This document shows positions 35,797-47,483 of a stretch of DNA of 64,000 bases, piece by piece. The notes under the pieces are model-generated. The model did no database searches. It was given only the letters and a program-made list of their open reading frames with translations, and was not told the DNA's origin. The position numbers and the translations under genes are program-made. Each line of letters begins with the position of its first letter. Within the stretch, counting starts at the first letter, position 1. Origin of the DNA: Carallia brachiata (lineage: Eukaryota; Streptophyta; Magnoliopsida; Malpighiales; Rhizophoraceae); contig JADCRB010000154.1 of assembly GCA_021464245.1 (NCBI GenBank), positions 205,931 through 269,930 of the forward strand, given 5' to 3'.

Positions 35797-36566
35797 ATTT
35801 TAAGACAAAATTATTTATAATTCGTAATTGAAATTTTTAAAGAATTGACTTCTAAAATTGTGAAATGATCAAGTAAGTTCTTACTTGATTAAGGTATGTC
35901 TCCTTTTCTTACCTATTTGATGACATTAATTAAGAATATCTATGATATGTGGAAAAATTAAGAGTTATAGTAGTTGTTTTGGGATAAACATGATGATTAC
36001 GGCAACTAGGTACATGTTATGTTATATTTTCTATTCTGCCTTGTGAATTGTCTCATGAATTGCAGGTAAACAATGCCAAGCATATTTTGGGGTTAACGTG
36101 TTACATGCATAATAAATAATTACACACATGTAGTAACAAATGTACACAATAAATGCACTTTTTATACACTAAGTACCCCTTGAATAAGCAAATTATGTTC
36201 ATGATAGTAAACTAATTGTATGGTAAATTTTTGTGTATATACACATAGTTATATATGCATGATAAATCTTTAAATGCATATTCTTGGCATGACAAGTAAG
36301 AATATTTATATCTGACCTTTATTTGTTTTGTCAATTTTAACTTGATTAAATATGCATGTGATATGCATAAGACAAGTCAGGTGGAATCGTTCCACAAGAA
36401 CAGGCATAGCCATTGTTGAAATTTGTAATTCTAATCCAAGGGACATAAGAAGAGGCACCTTGAGTATAGAAAGGAAAGAAATTTTCCTTTTTAATTCCTT
36501 ACTAGCTATGTGCTAGAAATGGAGTTTCTGAAATTATAATTGTAAGAGACATCAAATCAAAATGTG

Positions 36567-36892
36567 AAAGAGTGGCTCTTAGTGGAAAGAGTCATTACCA
36601 TTAATGGGAAGAGACGTGATTTTTCATAAGAAGAGACGTAACTCTTCAAAGAAAAAGATGTTACTCTTCAAGAGAAGAGATGAGACTCTTCAAAAGAAGA
36701 AACATGACTTTTTGTAGGAAAAGACATGACCATTAGTAGGAAAGACGCGAACCTTTAAGGGAAGAGATGCAACCTTTCATACAAAGATATGTGACTCTTT
36801 ATAGAAAGAGATGCGACCTTTCATGAAAAGAAACATAACTCTTTGAGGGGAAAAGACGCATTCTTTCGAAAAGAGTTGTGTCTTTTATAGAT
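36567..36892 (+). repeat. array of about fifteen near-palindromic 22-bp units
   Basis: Units of 21-24 bases follow a pattern close to AAAGAGACGTGACTCTTCATAG. Examples are 'aagagacgtaactcttcaaa' near 36631 and 'aagagatgagactcttcaaa' near 36675. Most units pair AAGAG with CTCTT around a core like ACGTGA, so single units could form small hairpins. The units are diverged, with no two adjacent ones identical. The same GACACG/GACGCA words occur in the LTRs. Confidence 0.8.
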
Positions 36893-37383
36893 GACTATTC
36901 AAAATTTTTTTACAGGTCAAATTATTTTTATTTCTTTTGCAAATAAAAGAAAGTAGTAGATGACTTATAAACAATTATGTTGTAGCATAGACAAATTAAT
37001 AAAAATACTATGGCGCTTGTGGATCGCGACCACTAGAGCAAGTGCTTCCAATTCATTTGGAGTTCATAACCTTTTAGAGTGAAAGGGTGGGATATTCACT
37101 ATTAGTTTAACGGTATCTCTCAATATGTTTTAGTAACCACATAGTGGTTCATGGTAATATGGTAATTAGATAAAATTTTTGAAAAGTCAATTGCATGTTA
37201 AAAAAAGGTTAATCATTAACTAAAAGGTTAACAAGAACTTGATGAATAAGTCATCAAATGAGGAATGGGTTCAAGTCCATAATTACTAATCACTCATGAT
37301 GGACGCTCAACTCAACGCTTAATACAACATCAAGTCTTGAATTTTCAATAAGTTAAAGGACATCATCAGTGTGATTGAAACAT

Positions 37384-37875
37384 TATACTTTAGTCATTTT
37401 CATCCTGAGGTTACATAGTGCTTGATTCTCGCAGTTTACTTAGGAAGTTGAGTTTATACAACTCTTAACAGACTTTATAAGAGTTGTCTTATCGCGGGGG
37501 TGCTTAGTCTGCCTATGTGGATGTGGAATGGTGCCGTTCCACGAAATTTAAGGACTTCACTTTAAAACATCGATGAAAAGGATATGGACACATGGTCATA
37601 CACGTGTCACCTATGTAGTGGTTACATAGTGCTTTATACTTTAGTCATTTTCATCCTGAGGTTACATAGTGCTTCATTCTCGCAGTTTACTTGGGAAGTT
37701 GAGTTTATACAACTCTTAACAAACTTTATAAGAGTTGTCTTATCGCGGGGGTGCTTAGTCTGCCTATGTGGATATGGAATGGTTCCGTTCCACGAAATTT
37801 AAGGACTTCACTTTAAAACATCGATGAAAAGGATATGGACACATGGTCATACACGTGTCACCTATGTAGTGGTTT
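37384..37875 (+). repeat. 251-bp tandem duplication inside the LTR element
   Basis: 'tatactttagtcattttcat' occurs at 37384 and 37635, and the following 240 bases match almost perfectly, down to 'cacgtgtcacctatgtagtg'. Differences are few (for example 'ggtgccgttccac' against 'ggttccgttccac'), so this duplication is younger than the insertion itself as judged from the LTRs. Confidence 0.92.
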
Positions 37876-37944
37876 CAAGGTGTAGTCCACCACTGCTTAC
37901 GCAATTGACAATCAGAATTGTTAAAATTGTTACATTTTCAAATT

Positions 37945-37962
37945 TTGAAAATGGTGGGGAAT
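37945..37962 (+). promoter_or_regulatory. polypurine tract of the non-autonomous element
   Basis: TTGAAAATGGTGGGGAAT directly before the TGTTGG start of the 3' LTR. Confidence 0.7.
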
Positions 37963-38399
37963 TGTTGGAGAATTTTCAAAATATAAAAGTCGTGTCCCCT
38001 AGTTAATTTGGTAGTTATGAAAATGCGTCTATTTATGAAAAGACACGTTAAAAAAGTCGTGTCTATTGGGCCTAAAAGACGCATCTCTTGATCAAATAAC
38101 TAACAATTTAATCTCCTTATAAATATGTGATGTGGTCAGTCACATATATATAGATAAGACAGGAAAATCCACACATTTTATAATAGTAATTCTGCAACAC
38201 TACAAAAGTTATTTTCGAGGGTTTGATTTCAGTAGTGCAAACTACAATCAAGTGTTGTTTCATTTTATCCTTTGAGGGAATTCGCTATAACCTGCTTGCA
38301 CCGATATGAGAGCAAATTTTGCTTTAAGGAAAATGACATTGTTACACGATTTGAAGCAATTTTTTTATTTTCAATCTTACCCTCTTTCCTGTTCCAACA
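37963..38399 (+). repeat. 3' LTR of the non-autonomous element
   Basis: Same length as the 5' LTR and collinear with it without gaps; TGTTGGAGAATTTTC to GTTCCAACA. Followed by the target duplication GTCTC. Confidence 0.93.
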
Positions 38400-38543
38400 G
38401 TCTCCATCCGCAATCACAGAGAACAATTCCAGAATCCAAAACAAAACGTGGCCAACCATGAAGAAGAAGAAGAAGACAAACACATGAATTTAACATTGTC
38501 TAAATGCCAGGGACCAGCCTGCGCTCATTAGACTCTGATTTTA

Positions 38544-40486
38544 TTACAAGAGAGAACGCAAGGATGAACTCGCTGCAGCTCCTGTAAGCGTGAGGAGCAG
38601 CCCCTCTCCGATTTTCTCTTCGGCTCCTTTTTTATTTGCTTTAATCCCTCCCTGTGCCTGGGTCGATGACGAAAAGCGAGAACCACCACCGTTTTCGAAT
38701 CTCATCACAATTGCTGCTTTCATTTCGCCTGCAACAAGCTTATTTTTAGCTGCCCATCTTTGAATTTTTCCTGAAGTTGTTTTCGGAACGCTTGAACTCC
38801 GTACAAGAATAACCAAGCCAATTTCGATTTGTTTCTCCAACAAAACAGCTTTCCTGACCAGTTCGCATATGCGCATCAAAACCTTCGCGTCCTTGTCACC
38901 TCCTTGCATCTCCGCAACAATAGCTATTTTTCCTGAAATCCCAAATGCTGCTATGCAGCCTGCTCTGAGAAACTGCGGACAACTGTTATAAGCAGCAGTT
39001 TCTATGTAATGGGGGTGTATTTCTCGACCATTTTGGAGCTTGATTACGTCTGAACATCGCCCAGTTACGTACAGATACCTGTCTTCTCCTTTGACAACTC
39101 CTCTGTCGCCTGTCCTGACGAACATTCGGCTCACCGTATTGCTGAGCCTCGCTTGAAAAGTCTGGCGAGTCAAAGATGGGTGGCCAAGGTAACCAGAACA
39201 ATTGCTTGGGGATGAGACCCATATCTCGCCTTCAATCCCATCTTCAACTGCCTTGTGAGTGTCCTCATTTACGACCACAATTTCCATGTCTTCTTCTCCT
39301 TCTTCATTCCGTGTTGTGAAGCAAGCCTTGCGATCGGCAAGAGCTTGTTGTGAGATGGAATGTGTGGAAAATTAACAGATTTGGTTTTGCACCTCCATGC
39401 TGTTGAAACAAAGGTGCAGTTCTCTGCTAAGCCATAAGATGGAGAAATGCAAGATGGTTGCAACCCAAAAGGCTGAAACATATCAACGAATTCTTCGACT
39501 GATGCCCTGTAAATGGGCTCGTTGATCAGAATTAAATTTCTCAAACTCCATAGGCTTATAGGCCTCGAACCTTTCTCCACTCCACCACGCTTGACAACAA
39601 GTGGCAACGTGAACGACGGGACTGGAGTGCAAGTGCCTTTGAACTCCGAAATCAGCTCAAGCCACAGCCTAGGCCTGGTTACAAATGCAATAGGTGATGC
39701 TAGCACGCACGTTGCTCCAGTGACAATGGTCAGCAACAAAAATTGAAGGCCACAGTCATGGTACTGAGGCAACCAAGAGACAATGACACTGTTAGGATTA
39801 AGATCATAGGCTTTCCTTGCCACTCTAACGTTGTGGACGGCTGATCCTGCGGTTACAAGCACAGGTTTTGGAATCCCAGTGGCCCCCGAAGTGTACTGAA
39901 TCAAGTATACCTCATCTGCTCTGCAACCGTTGTAGGAACCCAAGGTCGAATCTACCGCCTTATCTCTGATATCGGACGTAGAAATCCACCTTAGTTTTTG
40001 TAGTATCTCTCCAAGTTTATGATCGTTGGAGGATGAAGATATGTATCGTTGAATTCGGGCAATATAATCAGGGTCAGCTATGGCTGCTTTGGGCTTTGTC
40101 TGTGAGAGGACTCTGAGAAAATGGTGGTAAGAGTCTTCTTTGCGGAAAGAAGGGTCTGGAGGGAAGATGGGTATGCTCAAAAGGCCAGCTCTTTGGCACC
40201 CAAAAATGACCTCAACGAGTTCGAGCCCGGGTGAGCACAAAATTATAACGGTGTCACCTCTTTGCAGTGGAACAAGCAAATGACTGGAAATTGACTGCAC
40301 AGACTCATTCAGCTGAGCATAGGTGAGGCTTGAATAATTGGTGGCCGCGCCAGTTGTTCTATCATCCTGATCAGCCCAAATGAAGGCCGGCTTGGATCGG
40401 AAGGCTGGCAGTCGAGCCCATACAGGAAGGTAGAGATCAGCTACTGGTTGATCAGGAAAAGAAGGGTCATAATTTTCGTAGTTCAT
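38544..40486 (-). pseudogene. fatty-acyl-AMP ligase-like AMP-binding protein, single frameshift
   Basis: Two minus-strand frames, 40486-39269 (405 residues from MNYENYDPSFPDQP) and 39287-38544, together cover one AMP-binding enzyme of about 650 residues. Motifs in order are YTSGATGIPKPVLVT (P-loop, usually PKGV), SWLPQYHDCGLQ, YGLAENCTFVS, RTGDRG, LYVTGRCSDVIKLQNGREI and the C-terminal catalytic Lys motif KTTSGKIQR. The fatty-acyl-AMP ligase (FAAL) group activates fatty acids as acyl-adenylates for transfer to a carrier. Plants have a much longer FAAL-carrier protein whose N-terminus this resembles. The frames change near 39290-39310 in a GAAGAAGGAGAAGAAGA stretch, consistent with one lost base. 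The frame ends soon after the adenylation domain, with AATAAA overlapping the stop. A sequencing error is possible, in which case it is a live stand-alone ligase. Confidence 0.78.
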
Positions 40487-40544
40487 CTTGTTGTTGTTGC
40501 TGTTGTGTCTACTTATTGCGCGATTGGTTCCTCTTTGTAGGCCA

Positions 40545-40552
40545 TTTTTATA
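40545..40552 (-). promoter_or_regulatory. TATA box of the FAAL-like gene
   Basis: TATAAAAA on the minus strand, about 60 bases upstream of the ATG at 40486, giving a short 5' UTR. Confidence 0.55.
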
Positions 40553-40559
40553 CTGCCCG

Positions 40560-43500
40560 CCAGTGAGTTGGAGAAATTTATTTGGACTATTAGGGGACTA
40601 TTAGGAGACATACATCAGTATATTCTGTGGATATATTCCCTGGATATGCCACATTTTTATTTAACTAAGTTTTCATTGTTGACGAAGAGAATGTACTTTC
40701 AAGTGCGTTTGATACTTGTTTTGTTTTCTACAATATCTTCGATATTTTCAATGATAGCGATATATATGTGATGACAAATTGAAGCATTTTTGTCCGGCCG
40801 ACCGTCGGAGATAAATTTTTCATATAATGAAAACGGTAGCTGCAGTGAGGAAATCCTCTGAGTCCACACACATTTTCTAGCAGAATTATGGGACATAATA
40901 TTATAAATCGAGGTCTATCTTATGCGCGGGAACTCGATATTCGAAGACTTAATTCTTGAGGTGGATTAGAACTGGCTTTAGACTACCTAACAAAGCAGGT
41001 GCAGCCATCCCAATTCAATATTATAAGTGAATGTCATCCGCGCTAACCAGGTCAAATGGTGGAGCCGCGAAGACGGGTGTTGCAGCTACGCTTTAACGAC
41101 AGTTATGAGGCGGTACTACTCCGCTCCTTAGTAGTGTGTTTCAAAAAAAAATTAAAAATTTCATTTAATCGATAAAATTAAATTAAATTAAATTAAATTG
41201 AATTTTAAATTTTTTTTTGACATAAAACTGAATTTTAAATTAACCGAGTTGATTTTATAATCAATTAGTTGAACCAAACAAAAATTAAAATTATTAATTC
41301 AGTTTTAGTTTTTAATATTAAAAAACTGTAATTAACTGAACAGAACTGAAATATTATTTTATATATATATATATATATATATATGTGTATCAAAAATATT
41401 TTTTTGCACTTAAATTATAATTTTATTTTTTTATTATTAAATTCAACTAACCAAAACTAAATTAAAATTTTTAATTATCAAATTTTGAGTTTGAGAACAG
41501 TTTTTAATTTTAAATAATAATTAATTTTAATTCAAAAATAATTATAATAATTCAGTTCAATTAACTGAATCATAAATACCTATACTCCTTAAGTTGGGTC
41601 TATCTCTCCCTTTCCTGAAACAAAAAACATGCCATTTACCTGTAATATTAATAAATGTATAAATAAATCGAATAAAATATGTATAAATGCTAATGAAAAA
41701 CTCCAACCTTTGAAATATTACTTTTATTGTACTTTTCACTGGCCTGTTTGCATATTTTATTACACTACTTGCATATTTTTGTTAGTTCTTATGCACATTC
41801 AGTCATTTTTATTAAAAAAATTAATTTTAAAAAATGTTATTATTTTACTATAAGTATTATCATGATGACATTGTCCATGCAACTTTAGGTTTCATGTCAG
41901 TTTCCTCGATCCTTGGTATTCAGATTATAATTAATGCTTCTCAATTCTCATCGTCTATGGCTTGAAGCCCCTCTTAGCATTTCTCATTGAAACTAACAAT
42001 TTATATAGGCATGGATGTTATGTTTAAATTTGTTTTAAATTAAATGACTCACTAAAATAAAAAATAAATTATTTATTTGTAAGAAATAAAGTGATTTAAT
42101 TACTTTATTATATAATAAATAGTTTTATATAATTAAAAAATTATAATTAAAATTAATTACTCATTTATTAGAAGAGATTGAATGCATTTAATTTTATCAA
42201 AAGTAATTATGTATTTCGCATTAAAATTAACGATCCAAGAACACACTGAACACGCTGAACCAAAATATTCATCGTAATGAAAGTTCTTTGCCTAAAATGA
42301 AAATCTTGAATTCTCATTTTCGAACATTCAACTATAACAACCATACAAATCATTTTTCTAAAATTGCAAAACATTCATATTCAGCCAAAAAGGGGTCAAT
42401 CGCGGACATTTTGAATATAAAAAATGGTACGTGATACATGAAAAATGGGAATATAGATTACATATATGAAGTGGAAATTAAGAGAAATTTTTTATTTTTT
42501 TCTGCTATGTGACAATTTTTCAAATTAAGGAAAATAAAAAATAAAAAAACTTCTCCTAAATTTCACTTTATGTTTTCTTGAGAAGGAAAGAAAATAAAAA
42601 ATACTTAAAATTTAATCCTCTTTATAGTTTCCATTTTTTAAGAGCAATATATATATTAGTCTTGAGAAAGGTTAAACCCATATAAGGGGAAGGAGGGAGT
42701 AATGTAGTGAGAATTAAACTCTCGATCACACTGTTGACAAATAAGGCCGGTGATCATTTGAACTAATGCTCAAGGTCAAATAATTATTTAATTCTCTTTT
42801 AATTATTTTTTCTAATAAAGGAAAAATAATTACACTATTTTTATAAAGTGGAAGCTGAGAGAAATTAAATAAATAAATACTTATTTATGCTTTTCTTATT
42901 AAACTAAGTCCCATTTTAATATACATAAAGAACTCATAATATATTTCAAGAAAGTACACATAAAACTATAAATGAAAAAATTAACATATTTTAAATCCCT
43001 AATATATTAATATTTTTCCTATATTAATATTTTCCTTGTCTATATTTAAACACTATATATTTTTCTTATGTATATCATAATATTTTGCCGTCTATATTTG
43101 AACACTAGATAAATTTTCCTATGTATGTTGTTTATTGTATCTATACAATGTAAATTTTTTTTCCTCCATCTTTATATTTTTAAGAAAAAACTCTAATATG
43201 AAAATTATAAAAGAACTATTGCGTAGCGTGGGCTGTTTCTAGTATGTTTATATATATAAAGTAACAGAATAGCTAGTGATGTACTAAATTCACCATCTAA
43301 GATAGTATTATGGATGGTGATCTAACAGGCATTCTCCGTATTGATCTGTTTCAAGTTCTCTTACTAATGCTCGCCCCATTAAATTAGAGATTTCTATCAA
43401 AAGCACGTTAGTAGGATTCAGATTTGTTAACATTGAATTCGAACATATTAAAGACCTGTTTAGACTAACCAGTGCCCAAACAATAGATCTGCCTCAATGT

Positions 43501-43815
43501 GGTTAGTTAAGTGAAGTGTTCAAAAGGAAGCTATTATGGCCTTAATTTATAGATATTATAACTAATATACTTGTAAGTACCTTTATAATTTGTTCAAAAA
43601 AAAAAATTTTACTAAATCCCTTCCGAGACGTGTAATTGACACCAAACCCCTTTCATTTTAATGAAAAACGACTCCTCATTTGTTTTCGTATGGACTATTC
43701 TTTTTAAAATCAAAGGTTGTTTAAGATCTAGTCATATACTTATTTGTCAACAAAACTTTTTTTTTTCACGAGAATAACTTCAATATAGTTGTAAAATAAT
43801 ATAAATTAATATTTT
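40560..43815. other. AT-rich intergenic DNA
   Basis: Nothing coding recognised. 41150-41575 is built of AAATTAAATT and AATTTT words with an (AT)n run, like a worn small transposon. 41035-41130 is a GC-richer patch of unknown origin. Confidence 0.4.
41361..41384. repeat. (AT)n microsatellite
   Basis: Twelve uninterrupted AT units. Confidence 0.95.
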
Positions 43816-43819
43816 TAAA

Positions 43820-44285
43820 AATAACCAGACTTGCCAGTGCAACCGATTTATTCAATGATAGCCAGGTTTTTGGTTCGGTTCATAGTAGAGTTTGGGGCCA
43901 TCTGTGAACTAGTGGAATCCAGTCAAAATTAATTAAAATTATTAAAAAAACAAACCAGTCGGACTAGTCAAACAGGACAAAAAAATCAAAAATTAAAATT
44001 TGACATAAATTTTATTTAAATTATAATTTAAGCCCTAAAGTAAATTAAAATATTCAATTTAATCATAAATTTTATCAAAACTTTTAATTTAGTCTTTACA
44101 ATAAAAAAATTAATATCCAATTATCATCTATAACTATTATTTTTTCAATTAGTTTTATAAATATATATTTATTATTAAATATCAATTCTACTAATTCAAT
44201 TATTTGTTAAACTAGTTGGACCAATTGAATCTTGGGTCATTAATTTTTTCAGTTTAATAACCGGTTCGATTATAAAAACCTTAAT
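43820..44285. repeat. dispersed repeat, family 3 copy 1
   Basis: The ends carry GGTTCGGTT/AACCGGTTCG text. The interior 'aaattataatttaagcccta', 'aaaattaatatccaattatc' and 'tatctataactattatt'-type words match the block at 50865-51335 in the same orientation. Non-coding; probably a DNA transposon derivative. Confidence 0.65.
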
Positions 44286-45606
44286 ATGTTGATTGAATTT
44301 ATATATTTTTTTTAAAAAAAAGGATAAACTATCAGATATCATAATGAGAAACACATATATTCCTTGAAAATTATCTTTGCAATCAATTGCCCAATTTAAT
44401 TTTGATCATGTTTTGGCATAATCATGTTATTGTTACGTACCACCTAAAATTTATAGCAAGATTTTTCTTACGAATAATGATAATCCATATTATCCAACCA
44501 ATTTGCTGGCTTGCTGAAAAGTTCAATTTGCAGAAAGCCCATATACTTATGGTTTTCGATTAACTGCTGGGCGTTGATACATTTTGTTTGTTTGTTTCGT
44601 TTGTTTGTGTGCTTCTCCGGCCGGCGTCCTAATTGCTTTTCCGTTTCCACGAATTCTGCCAAATTGCTTGAGTCAGCTTCTAAGACCTATTCCAATCTTC
44701 AATTGGTTGTCATTAGGCTTTTTTTTATTTTCGTTTGGAAGCATATTGTTATTGTGCGTGAGTCAGTGAGTCGCACTCTTCATTTCATTTATATAATCCT
44801 ACACATTGTTGTCATTAATATTCAAGATCGTAAAAAATATAAAGATTTTTAATTTAACTCATTTTTTTTTTAAAGTATAACTCACTTATGATCCACTATA
44901 TAATAAGTGAAATTCATTTAAAATAAAAAATAACAAAATAGATTGTGTGCAGCAAATTGTTAATTAATAAATTATACCTTAAAAAATGGATAAAATAGCA
45001 AACACTATAAAGCTCAAATTTCCCAAAACAAAAAACTTGCACTGAAATCATGTATGCTTGCTTGAGAGTTTATATAATCCTAGACTCGGCTCAAATTTTA
45101 TCAAGTGTTTCTGAATTCAAACCTAACTGGCTTGATTATCACGTGGTGAGTACAAATACTATCTGTTTAAGCATCTTCACTTCAACATATATGGTTCTGC
45201 AAATGAAAATTCCAGCAGAGGGGTTTAGTCATCTTCTTCATGGACGTGTTGATGCGTTGGATTCTTTTGGCAATGGAATTTATATATGTTGATATTGTCA
45301 ATATCAATCTGACTATGCCTAGAGAAGGACCCGTCAGTTTATCCAAAAAAATTTGTCCTTTTGATAGAGACTTTTTCTTTCCCTACTTGTAAGTTTCTTT
45401 AAGCTATGATACTTTGAAGATTCAACAGAGAGATAGAGAGCGAACAAATGGAGATACAGATCATGGAAGCTGAGAGAAATTATTTGGGTGGAATAAAAGA
45501 GTAAGGAGAAAGAAACATGTGGCAGTTCGGAAATTAAAAAAATGGAGTCCCAGAATGAGATTGAGGGAGGTGAGATAAAATCATTAAAATGTTTGGTGGA
45601 AAAAAA
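44286..45606. other. intergenic, nothing recognised
   Basis: Short ORFs at 44511-44852 and 45050-45292 have no recognisable domain and no supporting signals. Confidence 0.4.
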
Positions 45607-45786
45607 GAGGGTTGATGTCCCTATTGAAATTAAAATTGATAATGTTGAAACAAGATTAATAATTTTTGAAATAAAAAATTAAAACTTGTTATTTTTGTAT
45701 TTCAAAAATTATCAGTTTTATTTTAAAATTATCAATTTTAATTTTAATCAAAATACCAATTGAAACACTAAAATTTAGAATATGTA
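45607..45786. repeat. palindromic MITE, family 2 copy 3
   Basis: 'ttgaaattaaaattgataat' near 45626 and the inverted 'atcaattttaattttaatca' near 45728. Arms and core match the other family 2 copies. Confidence 0.65.
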
Positions 45787-46314
45787 ATTATCCTCATTTT
45801 AAAACCTTACTAAGATAAGAACTCTCGCCACTTTGATGTTAAAAGCTTATAAAGATGGGAGGTTGTTGTGCTGTCACATACTATTTCAATACTTAACCAT
45901 GATTTAATGATAGGGTTTTGATTGTTGGACCGGAAAATTTATTAACTCATAGCGAGAGGTAGTTATTTTTTTTCACAATACAGTCTTGCACATCATAAGT
46001 AAAAACTAAAAAAATTGCAAAAGATTATGAAAATTTATAATTAATCTTAATGTGTAACAAACATATGAATAATATATACAAATGTTAACTCTATACCCTC
46101 TGCATCTCACTCCACCCGTCTATCTATCATTTTTCATATTGACCCTATCTAAAAAAAAATGATATTGACCAATTTGTGTTCTTTTTTTAATGGTAATGAT
46201 CTTATTTAGATTTTGTTTTCATTACTACCCTAAGCAATTGTGTGTTCTAATCATGTGGTTTTCTTTTGTAATTACTATTTAAGTTCATTATCATTCGTTG
46301 TGTGTAGATCGAAG
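45787..46314. other. intergenic, nothing recognised
   Basis: AT-rich, no coding signal. Confidence 0.4.
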
Positions 46315-46322
46315 GGTATGTC

Positions 46323-46767
46323 CAGCGACGGATGTAGTTAGAAACCTATAAGTGGCAAATGCCTCTACTGAAAAAAAAAAAAAACGGAATATATATTTAT
46401 AGCTAATTTTTCTATTATTGCCTTCATTAATATTTATATTTTATTCCCTCTCAATTTTTTCTCCCCCACGCAGTAATTATTTTGTCTCTATATTCTTGGG
46501 CCAACAAAAAATTAATCAGTTTTATTATTAGTAAGCTAATTTAAAATGAACCAATTGAAAACATAAATTAATTAAACATAAATTAAACAAACCCAACTAA
46601 AAGTCAAGTGGAATTTCCCTCTACCACTTCCATCTCTCAACAAAACTTTGCTCCTCACCCCGTCCAGACCTCTTTCTCTTATCTTCTAATTTATCTTTTT
46701 ATTTTTCCTATATATATATATATATGAACTTTGCTCTCATTGACAACAAGTCCTGGATCCGCCCTTG
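46323..46767. mobile_element. hAT-like non-autonomous element, family 1 copy B
   Basis: Starts CAGCGACGGATGTAG and ends CTGGATCCGCCCTTG. The inverted ends share the CARSGACGGATC pattern of copy A at 23927. A perfect 8-bp target duplication, GGTATGTC, lies at 46315-46322 and 46768-46775. At 445 bp it is half the length of copy A. Interior non-coding and AT-rich. Confidence 0.87.
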
Positions 46768-46775
46768 GGTATGTC

Positions 46776-47483
46776 CTAGTGTTGGGTAAAAACCCCTCCA
46801 CAGGCTCTGTGTAATTTGCTTAATCTAGCGGCTCAAGTGTTTTGATCTGTGATAAGTTTCATCGTACTACCCAAGTAAAAAGAGCTATTAGATTTGATAC
46901 ATTGGCACCAGATCTCGTCACAAAAGTTTACCAGCTCGGGTCATGGTACTCAATTTTGGTGGAGGTAACCAAAAGTTTTATGAGGCGCAAGATATGAAAA
47001 TAGAAGTAGGTTTTAACTTTTTTTTTTTTTTTTTTAAAATCTCATGCGGTGGAACATGAAAGACCAATAATCTTATTTATAGAATAATGCATTTAATTTT
47101 GGAAGTGAAATAAAGAAAAATTTTCTCTAAACTACCTATTTATAATATTGTTATTAGATGAATCCATGTCAAGTGCATGGAGATTGACTAGTTTACCACT
47201 AAACGTAACGTACATGACTTCTTGTTACTTAATACAAGATTAAAATTTTCATTAGCCTGTAATAATTTGCTTTAATTGTTTTTATATTTAACTCGTAATA
47301 ACATTAAGGGTCTAGGCACTGCTATGAAGTATCCTTACGACAGTTGACATATTGACAATTGAGAAGAATGTTAACTGTAAGAAAACATTACAGTCTATAA
47401 AAGATATTAAAATTGTTTAATAAACCGTGAATTAACTAGCTATTATGGTAAATAGTGAATTTAAAGGACACTAGTATTTTCAA
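46776..47483. other. intergenic, nothing recognised
   Basis: AT-rich with a long poly-T run near 47018-47035. Confidence 0.4.

Larger units (their letters stand above)
35360..38399 (+). mobile_element. complete non-autonomous LTR retrotransposon (LARD/TRIM-like), 3,040 bp
   Basis: Two LTRs of 437 bp each (35360-35796 and 37963-38399) start TGTTGG and end CCAACA. They are flanked by the perfect 5-bp target duplication GTCTC (35355-35359 and 38400-38404). A polypurine tract precedes the 3' LTR, which sets the orientation. The 2,166-bp interior has no gag, pol or other recognisable frame, so the element must have moved using proteins of another one. By eye about 40 of 437 positions differ between the LTRs, roughly 9%, which suggests an old insertion. 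The interior holds an array of about 22-bp units and a 251-bp tandem duplication. No primer-binding site could be assigned. Confidence 0.93.

Noticed and set aside
36567..36892. CRISPR-like array
   Set aside because: Units are contiguous and diverged with no spacers, and the context is a plant LTR element.
37240..37300. tRNA-like 'gggttcaagtccat' T-arm text
   Set aside because: No acceptor stem, D-arm or anticodon arm can be formed around it.
39269..39310. Intron explaining the frame change in the FAAL-like gene
   Set aside because: The coding pieces abut or overlap; there is no room for an intron and no GT-AG pair fits.
38986..39746. Extra frames on both strands within the FAAL-like gene
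   Set aside because: Shadows of the minus-strand coding sequence.
45050..45292. 80-codon plus-strand frame
   Set aside because: AT-rich surroundings, no domain, no promoter signal.
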